Shown: piece after piece, positions 55,162 to 64,000 of the stretch | Position numbering within the stretch: the first letter of the stretch is position 1 | Layout of the letters: each line of letters opens with the position of its first letter | Origin: Sweltsa coloradensis | Taxonomy: Eukaryota; Arthropoda; Insecta; Plecoptera; Chloroperlidae | Direction of reading: 5' to 3' | Length of the DNA stretch: 64,000 nucleotides | Assembly: GCA_024449915.1 (NCBI GenBank) | Contig: JAMZAV010000069.1 | Location: forward strand, 1-64,000 | Program-made: the position numbers and the translations under genes | The notes under the pieces: generated by a model | Database searches by the model: none | What the model was told of the DNA's origin: nothing | The model's input: the letters and a program-made list of their open reading frames with translations, nothing else

Positions 55162-58100
55162 CTAAGTTATTTATTGCCTCAATTCTTACCTGGTTCATCT
55201 TAGCCAAATAAAGTTGACTTTGTTGTGTGTTTGTTGTTGTTTGTTGGTAAACGTAGGCTAAAGACCTAGGCCTAGCATAATTTTAGGATTGAGTCTTGCA
55301 TACTTGACGTACGCATTGCGAAATTTATAAATAAACAGCTGTTTACTGACTTGTCATATTGACAGCAAACTAAAGAAAGTAAAGAAAGTTGTTAGAATTT
55401 CAATGATTTAGTTCCATATTCACTGTAGGCCTAGATGGGGGCATCAAGACCAAATTTTGTGAACCCATGACAAGCAGTTTTTTAGGCTAGGCCTACAGTT
55501 CATTTACATCCAGACGGTGGATAAAATAATCTCATCATCACAATAGGGCCCAAAAGCATCAAGTGTTACAGCCGCTTACATTTAACCCGGAGAGGTTTCG
55601 ACCATTACAACCAATGGGCCATGGCACTTCACGCATCATATGGTCATACCCCATGCTCTGCCTGATAGGCCTACCTACATTCCATTAATTTAACCCAGTT
55701 AGGACTTAGGCTACTTTTGTATGCCGACAACCAGGATTCAGGTATGTGGTTGCTCTGCTGTTTTCTAATTTATTTATTTATTTATTTAACATCTCTCTAT
55801 CCTATTCAGTTAAAAAACTGATTTACAAGTCTTTTTATTGTGTAAACATTTCCTTGGCCAGCTGAAAAGCAGAGTCCGTTATTTATCAGGTTCTGTCATA
55901 ACAATAACAAGACAAATTACTGAATTTAGTATGTACCATACTCTCTGGTAGGGCCTACTGGTAGGCTACTAAAATTATTGGATACCTGTAGGCCTATTGA
56001 TATCCTTGCCGGAAAGGTTTTCCCTATGTAGTAAGAAGGCTACTGGTATTGTGATCTGGTGTGCCAACGCAAAGTTTCTGGTAGATCAAAATCAACAAAA
56101 ATGTTTGGATATGGGCCACCGCCAAACTTAAATCGTGGTGGTTTTTATTTCCGCCTCCCCCCCCCCCCCATCCCTTAAATTACAAACAAATATAAAGCCA
56201 CTTCGCTTTGGGCGATACCCTAACCTCCTATGTGCTTGAGACCACAATACCCGGTAGTCCGGTACCGTACTGAAAATTACCCTTTCTTTTCCCTAACTCT
56301 GTAGATAGTCAGTCATTCAGTGACAATTAGTGGAATTCATTCATTTGGTCAGCTGGATGAATATTATTTTAAGATAATATTTTGGGTCAGTAGACTCACC
56401 TCTATTTATTTAGGCACAGTCGCCCCAAATAAATTATTTGTCTAGTCTTTCTAGTCAGGAAGACTAAACTAGATATCGTACTCTTATTTGAGTGTGGCTT
56501 AAACAGAGTTCCTAGGCCTACTAGTAACCCAAAGCTATTATATTTTATAAATGTGCTTCACACCAACAACACATGGTAACTTTGCAAGCAGCAATGTGTG
56601 ATGGGCAGCTTAGATATTTTCCTCAGCCAGTGAGCCATCATGTGCCCTGGCCCGCTTGAGAATGTAGACTGACTGCAAGCCACGGTGTGTGCTGGACACA
56701 CCAGTCACACGGTGTGCCACTCCACTTTGAACATGTTGGGTACTAGTGCAGGCTTTTGGCTGTCAACACAAACATATGGCAAAATAAAATTTCCAAGAAA
56801 TCAATTAATATGAAAATCGTGGTCTTAGACTTGCTCAGGATTAGTGTTGAATTTGCAATTCATTGATTTTTTAGGCCTATGTTGTTTTATTATGCAGTTG
56901 GTAGGTATTTGATATTTAGGACTTGGCTAGCCTCTTGCACAGCAATATGCCTAATGCATGCTAGGGCCTAGCCTAGAACACAGAGGCATTGACCTAGGCC
57001 TAGAAGTTTATCAATGTGGGAGTAGGAGCTAGGTCCTTGTAGGGAAATTAGTTAGTCCCAAACATTTGCAAGATAACATTGCAAATACGAAGCCTGCAAA
57101 TGAAGGTCTAGCTAACTTTTTATTTTTTGTAGGTTGTAATGCTATAGGGTTATGCAGAACTTAAATGCCTAGGGTAGTGAAATGGAAAGACCGGGACAAA
57201 CATTACTTTGGAGTGAGGTCTTCGCCTCCAATTAGTCTGTAGGTAGGGTACTGTTTGTAGTACTATAATCAAGGCCTTCCTTTAACCACTCGAAACGTCG
57301 GGTGTATTTTTTTACATTTTGATATGTTTTATGATGCTTTTGTTTCCATCATTCATGTTGGATACTATTACTATCCCAATTCAATACTCAACATTTTTGT
57401 CTCAACAATTATTTTTATAATGTAGGCCTACCTAGGCCTATTTGCAAATTGCAAGAATAAACTTAATCAGCAAGATATTGCATATTAGACTAAATTCACC
57501 TTAGCCTGAGTCCCACTGTAGGCCTACATCCTAGATAGAAATAAATTATTTTTATTTATAATGGTAAATTACAGTTCAAATAACAGATTAAAAAAAATTC
57601 ACAAAACATTCAAGGTTATTTTTTCATGAAAATTCCAATCACTACTCTATCTCAGTAATACTATCTCAGTTTTACCCTTTTGTGTGGGGTTAGTCGGACT
57701 GTCCCCCCCCCCCCTGCCCCCAGGGTCACCATACATTTTGTGATCATTGTTATTCATTCTTATTGGGCAATGTCAACACAAAATGCATGTTGATGGGAGA
57801 GACAGGCAGTCATACTTGGAGGTATGCTTAAATAGGGGAGTTTACCGCCCCAATGTGTAGGCCCATGCTGGACGCTGCTACTAGTTAGCACGTAACTATT
57901 TGCAATCAGCTTACTTAGGTAGGCTAAACAATGCTCAAAAGTCTAAACCATGTGGCCAATTTGGAATGATCCTTGCGTTCTTGGGAGAGGATCTAACCGT
58001 TGCAATCCATGTTCAAAGTGGTTGCATGGAGGATTAAATGACTGGATCTTACCCAATGCCATAAACCTCCCATGTAGACCTAGGCTCGCTCGAGATAACA

Positions 58101-58365
58101 AGAGCTTTTTCAGTGAATTCAATAACTGGAGCTCAACATATTTCATTATTTATGCCCTCTAATCAAAGTGTTAATGATATTGAATATCGATATCAATTAC
58201 CGTGCCGTAGTGCATCCTTAGGCCTAATTAGTAATTAGTCATTAAAATATAGGAGGCAAGTATTTCTAACGAAGTAATTTTACGGTCCCTCGAAGTTTGT
58301 CGTACTTTCAACTGTTGGCCTGTATTATTTGAGTTCTGGTAACAATTTGTGGTTTTGTGTTACAG
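55162..58365 (+). other. Rest of intron 1 of the UPF0415 gene
   Basis: Contains many TAGGCCTA palindromes, C-runs at about 56158-56169 and 57703-57712, and no supportable exon. Overlapping ORFs at 57943-58162 on opposite strands are not supported. It ends with the acceptor GTTTTGTGTTACAG. Confidence 0.6.
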
Positions 58366-58692
58366 ATTTTTGACAGTAAAACGGCTAAAGAACATCATGT
58401 TAGCTGCACGAACATAAATCATTTTAATGCCCTGGTCGAGTGTGTTCTTACCTGCACTGAGATAAATGCCGTCTTGGAGAGCTTTTATTGTAATGAATCT
58501 CGTAAAAAGATTGTGGTGGATATCATATGTGATAATGGAAGGAAATGGATAAAAGTTATTGGTAAGAATCCAAAAGCTTTGACAGAGCTATCGATCGGCA
58601 ATGGGGCATTTGGCGAACGCAATGTATTTGACCAAGTAAAGGAGTATACCAAGACCGCCAAGCAGCACATGTGTATGTATCGACATCCGGAA
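58366..58692 (+). CDS. C7orf25: UPF0415 protein, exon 2 (residues 53-161)
   Basis: Acceptor GTTTTGTGTTACAG before 58366 and donor GTAAGT at 58693, 109 codons, phase 0 at both ends. The exon encodes IVVDIICDNGRKWIKVIGKN, which fits the family motif VVDVVANGGHTWVKAIGRK, followed by GAFGERNVFDQVKEYTKTAK (family: GQYGDKSIIEQAEDFL). Together these form the conserved N-terminal block of UPF0415. The Trp of the KWIKVIG motif is kept. Confidence 0.92.
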
Positions 58693-60130
58693 GTAAGTAC
58701 CTAGTACCACACACACTCGGTGTTCACTATTTTGTCTGGGACCGGGGTGAATAGGCCCAGAGCATTCCTCTTTGGCTCTTCGTAAAAGGCGATAAAAGAG
58801 GAAGTTGGAATGGATTCCTCAAATTACATCTTGAGATGACTAAAGACCACAAAGGGACCTCTCATTCTCATGTAAATAAATTTTCACTATTTCCAAATGC
58901 ATTTTTTTATTCGACAATCATCTCTATATTGTATGTTTTTATGTTCTCTACTCTTTACTATCTATGCTGGTCCTTTTTGTGCTTTAAGCGTCCACCGCCG
59001 TGATTACTTTACATGATATGCCGACCTCGGCAATGTTGTCACTTCTACGTGATACTGACCTAGTGCTTTATGTTAATATTTTGTATTATTAAATGGTCCC
59101 CTTTGTAGATCTCTGAGGCAAGAATAATCTTTGCTATTAAAGTGCCCCAAAACTACTAGGCTAACTGCTAATAATTTCACAATCTTCTTGCCATCATGTC
59201 AAGTTTTAAAGCTAACTTTTCCCTTTGGTGTATCTAGAGATGAATGGATTAAATATTAAATTCAGATGAAAGTTGAGTACAGCCAAGACTATGGCAAGTT
59301 AACTGGATGTTTGTCACCAAACTCACCACATTGAATGAATCACATCCACAGGCAGGCATTTATGGTGAAAACTAAATTATATTAAATATTTTTTAACCAC
59401 TTTTGGGCAAAACAATAACAAAGATGACATTTTATTTTGCTTCTGATTTTCTATATGTTTTTTTGTAACAAGCATGCCCTTTATGACATGAACCCGGTCC
59501 TAAAATTTAAAAAAAAATACAAAAAAACTTTTACAACTGAATTTTGAATTATTTTCACTGCCAATTCACTGCTTATAGGCTTTTGCGTGACGGGCATCGC
59601 CGAAGCTTGCCTCGTTAGAAAAAGATTCTTATGTACTGTCACTAGTGATAGGAATTTTCATGAAAATTATTTTCGTTGAAAATTTTCATTTTTTTTTTTT
59701 TTTACAATTTCCTCTTTTATTAGATACAAGTTGATTTTAGGGCCTATATCACAAAATTAGGTATATACAAAATTACAAACACATTTTACAGACCTAATAA
59801 AATAGTTCCTTTCCTCCTAGTTCCTCCTAGTACATTTTAGGCCTACTCAGGGATACAAAGTTGCCAGGGATAGGTATAAAACTTGGGCTACTGGTGATAA
59901 TTGTTTTATTAAATATCATTGTACATAACAATCAGCAAACACAATTAAAAAAAACAATAAAACAAACAAACAAATAAAAGCATATTGAAAATTTTCAACG
60001 TTCCATCACTAACTGTCACTATTGCCGCTTGTGGAGAATAATGTCAATTACAATTGTTGGTGAAAAATAAAATAATATTTTCACCACAAATACTTGCCTC
60101 TGACTATCACTATCTTACTAACTTTTTCAG
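58693..60130 (+). other. Intron 2 of the UPF0415 gene
   Basis: GT-AG intron of 1438 bp (GTAAGT ... CTTTTTCAG). Holds a hAT MITE at 59643-60011; the rest shows nothing recognised. Confidence 0.8.
59643..60011. mobile_element. hAT MITE in intron 2
   Basis: ACTGTCAC occurs directly on both sides (59635-59642 and 60012-60019), a perfect 8-bp target duplication. The ends are TAGTGATAGGAATTTTCATG and the complement of TAGTGATGGAACGTTGAAAA. Both ends also carry GAAAATTTTC palindromes. No coding sequence. The exact duplication suggests a fairly recent insertion, 111 bp upstream of exon 3. Confidence 0.9.
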
Positions 60131-60500
60131 GTGGTGTTCCACTTTGCCGCAGGCATTGAGAGAGTCCTCTATACAAAATTGGCATCGATGGGTGTTACAG
60201 TGTCTGGCTCTGTGATAGAGGGATCTTTCTACGATCTCGAGGGTGTTTCTTGCCTCTCGGAGGACGATGATACCAAAACCCCAAACACAATCTCTGAGAA
60301 CAACAATGCCACTACAGCTGACATTTGTACAAACATACTAAACTTGGACGTCACAACTTTGTTGGCATATGTTTCGTCTCTGACAAACACTGATAATGCT
60401 CAGGTAGCAAACTACAAGTATAGCCATAAAATTCTCCAGCAACAGGCCGAGGTTGAAAGGCACCAGCCTGTTAAACCTCTACTTGAAAAAATGTTTCAAG
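60131..60500 (+). CDS. C7orf25: UPF0415 protein, exon 3 (residues 162-284 plus one base)
   Basis: Acceptor CTTTTTCAG before 60131 and donor GTAACT at 60501, leaving phase 1 (one G that completes Gly285 with the next exon). The exon begins VVFHFAAGIERVLYTKLASM and GVTVSGSVI (family: IIFAFYNSVSSPMAEKLKEM, GISVRGDIV). An acidic, poorly conserved linker follows (SEDDDTKTPNTISENNN). Then comes ILNLDVTTLLAYVSSL (family: VNLDITTLITYVSAL), with Asp234 in the motif NLDVTT at 232-237, and ILQQQAEVERHQPVKPLLEK. Confidence 0.92.
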
Positions 60501-61821
60501 GTAACTATAGCTATTACTCTAGGCTAGCTAACAACAACTTCTCAATCGTGTCACTTTTTTGGCTGTGTCCTGTGTGACTGATCAAAATTTTATGTTTCAA
60601 AGAGTCAATTCTCATTTTTTACAATCTGAAATTGCATGAAATCTTAATTTTTATCATTAATTCAAGAAGACATCAATTGAAAAGTGGTGTTATGGCAGTC
60701 TGCAGAAGTGCAGGAAATATTATGACACATTTTGGAATTTTTTTCAGGAAACTTACAATTTGATAACCTACATATTCTAATTATCAATTATCGAGTGCAT
60801 CCCTATTATCTAATGTCCTTGGTGCCCTTTAGTGAATAATGGATTTCAAAATTTGAAATAATGTTTGTTTTATTGAGATTTCTTACAACTAGGTACTACA
60901 TGGACAAATGTAATCCCAATAAAATGCTGGCACATAAATCTAATAAGAAATAACTATTCTCATTTCTCAGTGCATTTTTACGTTTCAGCAAGTGGTAAAT
61001 ATGATTAGTCGCTAGTCAGACCTGGGGCAATTAAATAATATAGATTTACAGAGTATCAGTATTAGGCCTACCATTCATTTCTGGGATAAGCAGGCAGGCC
61101 TACACATACTTAAAATTCTAATCACCTACTTATTCAGGCAACATTTGTTTGTGTGTAATTAATATATGTGTCGGCAAAGGATTGAAGGCTTTTGCGGACC
61201 TTACTATTAATATTAGATGGTTTTTGGGACATTGTACTGTGTTAATTAAAGTTTATTACCTACCTGTGTTATTGCCCGCTTGACGTTTTGGCCTTATATA
61301 TATTACGTACTACACTTTGTTCCAACATAATTTAGTTCAGTAAATGGTTATTTCCACCTTTGATCTTGGTCGAATGGTTATGCGTACTATTAAAAAATAA
61401 TCTAGTCTAGTAGGCCCCTATTGTGTTTCTCGTGAAAAAGAGAGAAATGTATAGCCGACCCTTGAAAATTATGCTCTCAATGCACCGGGCATTTACTACC
61501 TTCCATCTGCAAAGTGTTTGTGTGCAAAGCATATATCAAGCATGCATGTAACCTACAAAATGTTAAGACCTACCTAATTATTTATGTTTGCTGCCCTTAT
61601 CCAACACTACTGGTAATAAGCGCTAGCCCAAATCAAGTTACTGCTTACCCTCAAAGTCTTACGTTATGTAATTCATTGTCATTATTTTCATCTCTAATTG
61701 AATAGGCCTAGGGCCTATGCTGCTCATCGGACTTGTTTATGAGTTTTAATAGGCTAGACTCCTGGACGTGTTTCTTCTCATGGCCTAAATTACAAAAGGT
61801 CATGATTGTCTTTTGTTTCAG
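60501..61821 (+). other. Intron 3 of the UPF0415 gene
   Basis: GT-AG intron of 1321 bp, GTAACT to TTTTGTTTCAG. Nothing else is recognised in it. Confidence 0.8.
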
Positions 61822-62090
61822 GTAAAGAGTTGGTGTGCTGTGAGTCTGCTGCTGCAAGTTTCATGTCAATAGTGGAGACAGTTGGGGGCCCAAGCGAAAA
61901 CGCTAGAGCTAAAAAATTCATGGAAAGAGTTCGAGTTGTGGCTGACTACCCTGATCTGCCGGAGACCCTTCGTATCAAAACCAATGGTCAGGTCAGCTCT
62001 CGCAGCTTGACAGTTTTCAGCACGGGACATAACCTAAAAGCCATCACTGTGTCTGCCAATGAGAACTTCATCCGTTCCGCAAAAAGCCAG
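61822..62090 (+). CDS. C7orf25: UPF0415 protein, exon 4 (residues 285-374)
   Basis: Acceptor TTTTGTTTCAG before 61822 (phase 1, completes Gly285) and donor GTAGGC at 62091 (phase 0). It encodes GKELVCCESAAASFMSIVET and VGGPSENARAKKFMERVRVV (family: [39 protein letters not shown]). The exon closes with SSRSLTVFSTGHNLKAITVS and ANENFIRSAKSQ. In the family about 40 more residues follow, starting GVKFSVFIH. I find no such exon before 64000, so the gene continues past the window. Glu292 in CCES and Asp234 are conserved acidic residues. Confidence 0.92.
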
Positions 62091-62194
62091 GTAGGCCTAG
62101 GAGTTTGAGCATTCTGTTTAGAGGTAATATCCGAATATCCGGTAGGAACTGGAATGTTCTTAGCCGATGCCTATTCTTAAAACACGGGCATACT

Positions 62195-62681
62195 CAGGGC
62201 TCGAATTTAACGCTCGCCCGGTCGCCCGAGGCGAGAACATTTTTGCGCGGGCGAGTAACTTTTGGAAATCACTCGCCCGGTGGGCGAGTGATTTTTTGGT
62301 GAGTCGTAACATAAACCCAAACAAGAAACAGAAACCTAATTCTACTGCAGACAATGCAAAATATGAGAAGAATCGTGTGTGTCTTTTTCAAGAACGCTGG
62401 CTAACAGAACACACGTGGCTACGTTTTGACCAACAACTAAATTCGATATTTTGTTCTGTTTGTGAGATATCTAACGTAGGAGATAAACACGGTCCATTTC
62501 TAAAGGGCAGACAAATATTACGTAATTAATTATTATTACAAAATTACGTTTTTAAGTTATAGTGGTACGAGTAGATTTTTGGAGTAGGAATACGGACTAG
62601 TGTTTTTAATTTCCGACTAGTAAATTTACAAGAACACTCGCCCGGAGGGCGAGTGCTAAACATTTTAAAATTCGAGCCCTG
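62195..62681. mobile_element. hAT derivative (487 bp) with zinc-finger remnant
   Basis: GGCATACT occurs on both sides (62187-62194 and 62682-62689), a perfect 8-bp duplication. The ends are CAGGGCTCGAATTTAA and the complement of CAGGGCTCGAATTTTAAA, a strong TIR with the CAGGG start usual in hAT. Next to each TIR lies CTCGCCCGG/GGGCGAGTG, repeated in inverted form so that each end can fold on itself. The centre carries a short coding remnant (62300-62529). Inserted 104 bp after exon 4 of the UPF0415 gene. Confidence 0.92.
62300..62529 (+). pseudogene. TTF-type zinc-finger remnant of hAT transposase
   Basis: The frame that includes RVCLFQERWLTEHTWLRFDQ and SIFCSVCEISNVGDKHGPFL ends at TAA near 62529. 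The pattern W-L-x-x-x-x-W-L, then F-C-x-x-C, fits the N-terminal zinc finger of ZNF862/KIAA1586-like hAT transposases. Only this N-terminal part survives; the later Cys/His ligands and the DDE core are missing. The frame is open upstream into the TIR, with no clear start codon of its own. Confidence 0.65.
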
Positions 62682-63144
62682 GGCATACTCTTTAAAGTGG
62701 CTCATGCGAGTGTACCAGCAGACTCAAGAGTATAATATTATTATTCAGCTACAACTGATAAAATAGGGCCTACTTGGTATTTTTTGTATCAGATAAGTTT
62801 ACAACTGTAATTTATTTTACTACTGTGAGTATTAATATATTTTTAATTGTTACATTTTAGGAAAACATATTTATTTTCATCTCTTATTGGGACAGTTGCT
62901 AAATGACTAGTCAAGTATTGCCATGGCAATTGCCAACCTCGGAAATCGAAACGTTTCATCAAAGTAACACGTTAATCACTAAATTAGGCTAATGGGCCTA
63001 TGGACGAAATAATGCTGTGTTCGTTAAACATTAAACATACAATATGATAGGCTTTCATGTAATTACAAACAATAAATATACGATATGTAATAGTTGAAAA
63101 TTCTTCTCGAGAGTTTGGTCAACCTGGTATTTTGGCTTGGCAAC

Positions 63145-63242
63145 ATGGCGCGGGTTGCCTTCCCCTTCAGGAAAGCGCTATTTGTACCGGTCGCGACGTA
63201 CGCAGCCTATTTTCTCCAAAGTTATCTGTGTACTTTCGTTAG
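63145..63242 (+). other. Possible first coding exon in a CpG-rich patch
   Basis: ATGGCGCGGG in the context CAACATGGCGCG opens 32 codons (MARVAFPFRKALFVPVATYA, then AYFLQSYLCTFVR) up to a plausible donor AG/GTTAGT at 63243. The surrounding 300 bp have many CpG dinucleotides, unlike the rest of the intron. CATGGCG is also the core of the YY1 site. The peptide has a hydrophobic segment but no known motif. Very tentative. Confidence 0.2.
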
Positions 63243-63660
63243 GTTAGTCGAACTTTCCGCCTAGTTGTAGTACGCCACGCTAGTTCTAGGATATAATCGA
63301 TAAGAGCGCATCCGAAATCCTTTCCGTTAAAAACGTTAAACACTGTAGAGTGTAGAATATTAGCTGTGAAAAGTACGCATACGTCGCGCCCGGTACAGAT
63401 AACGCTTCCGGAGACCGAGTGGATGCGTCGAGAGAACTGCCGCCTCGAAAGTGTTTCATACCAAAGTAAACAGTAATTGCGAACACATGCTATATACAGA
63501 CGTCAATTTCATTCAAGAAACATTGGCAGAAGGCTTTAAAAGTATTAAAAGTCTCCTAATTGCCATCACAAAACTTTTATGCTCGTTTTAAGTCCGCCTG
63601 CAGATCTGCTGGTGCTGGGCTGCATAAGTATCGCTCTGGACCGGCGTGACACTGTAGGTG

Positions 63661-63725
63661 CTGCTGGCCCAAAGGTTAGAGTACTCGCCTTCCACGCGAA
63701 AGGTCGCCGGTTCGAGTCCCATTTG
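63661..63725 (+). mobile_element. tRNA-Gly-like SINE head or pseudogene
   Basis: Box A TGGCCCAAAGGTTAG starts at 63665; box B GGTTCGAGTCC lies at 63709-63719. The anticodon loop CTTCCAC would read TCC (Gly), flanked by a 4-bp stem. The T stem and acceptor stem do not pair, and T-runs follow, so it is not a working tRNA. Confidence 0.5.
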
Positions 63726-64000
63726 GGAAAACTTTTTTACTTTTTTTTAATCATCCCATCATTATTGTTCACTTCTTATCCATGACGGGTATGATTTTTT
63801 TAACTTTTCATTGGAAATTACTCAAACACGAAGACATTTTTCCCTCAACGTTTGGTTAGGGCTAGGCTATTAACGTAAAAATATAACAATAATATAAAAC
63901 GACCAGTGCGTATAGGTATTATATTTTCATGCCGGTCAATGTTGTTCTCGGATTGCTCCGTGAGCATTGTCCTCCCGTGTCATCTTTCGCGGTGGCTAGG

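Larger units (their letters stand above)
62091..64000 (+). other. Intron 4 of the UPF0415 gene (incomplete) or intron plus intergenic
   Basis: Starts GTAGGC; no terminal exon is found. It holds the hAT derivative 62195-62681, a CpG-rich patch at about 63130-63430 with a possible start exon, and a tRNA-like SINE head at 63661. Confidence 0.5.

Noticed and set aside
63661..63725. Functional tRNA-Gly gene
   Set aside because: Promoter boxes and anticodon are present, but T stem and acceptor stem do not pair.

Overview
The window is from a large, AT-rich, repeat-laden animal genome. It has spliced genes with GT-AG introns, non-LTR retrotransposons, hAT and TTAA-target transposons, SINEs with tRNA and 5S rRNA heads, and long (TTA)n tracts. 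Introns around 51-62 kb are full of the palindrome TAGGCCTA, which I associate with marine deuterostome invertebrates such as echinoderms; this placement is an inference and weak. There is no bacterial-type gene organisation.

Only two host genes can be supported, both on the plus strand. (1) A small secreted-peptide gene at about 38.1-47.1 kb has a G-rich promoter with a TATA box, a non-coding first exon with a GTAAGA donor, and two coding exons (45130-45258 and 46653-46769). Together these encode 81 residues: a signal peptide, a charged helical segment, RR and KR sites, and a 16-residue C-terminal peptide. I do not recognise the family. (2) The 5' four coding exons of a UPF0415/DUF1308 protein (human C7orf25 family) lie at 51478-51633, 58366-58692, 60131-60500 and 61822-62090. 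All exon junctions are phase-compatible. The last exon is not seen and probably lies beyond the right edge.

Layout: 0.3-0.9 kb GC-rich tandem repeats; 0.86-5.2 kb a degenerate 21-bp minisatellite; 5.6-7.2 kb a dispersed repeat with a second copy at 43 kb; 8.9-13.6 kb two decayed retrotransposons with restriction-like endonuclease domains, in opposite orientations among (TTA)n tracts; 14.6-18 kb AT-rich sequence with homopolymers; 18.4-19.6 kb SINEs; 20.6-21.9 kb a TTAA-flanked element with a hAT MITE nested inside; 24.6-25.2 kb a hAT deletion derivative keeping a BED-finger coding piece; 25.4-28.2 kb a large inverted repeat; 30.1-31.0 kb a 0.95-kb palindrome; 33.6-34.6 kb a 26-bp minisatellite; 31.5-37.1 kb otherwise homopolymer-rich and probably of poor consensus quality; 37.2-37.6 kb another foldback; 38-47 kb the peptide gene; 43.5-44.2 kb a 33-bp minisatellite and 5S-like copies inside its first intron; 51.5-62.1 kb the UPF0415 gene, whose introns hold a self-inserted LINE, MITEs and a hAT derivative with a zinc-finger remnant.

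Most of the window is therefore transposable-element and satellite sequence. The most useful results are the peptide gene, the UPF0415 gene model, several transposons delimited to the base by target-site duplications, and a group of SINEs in which 5S-headed and tRNA-headed copies share one tail.
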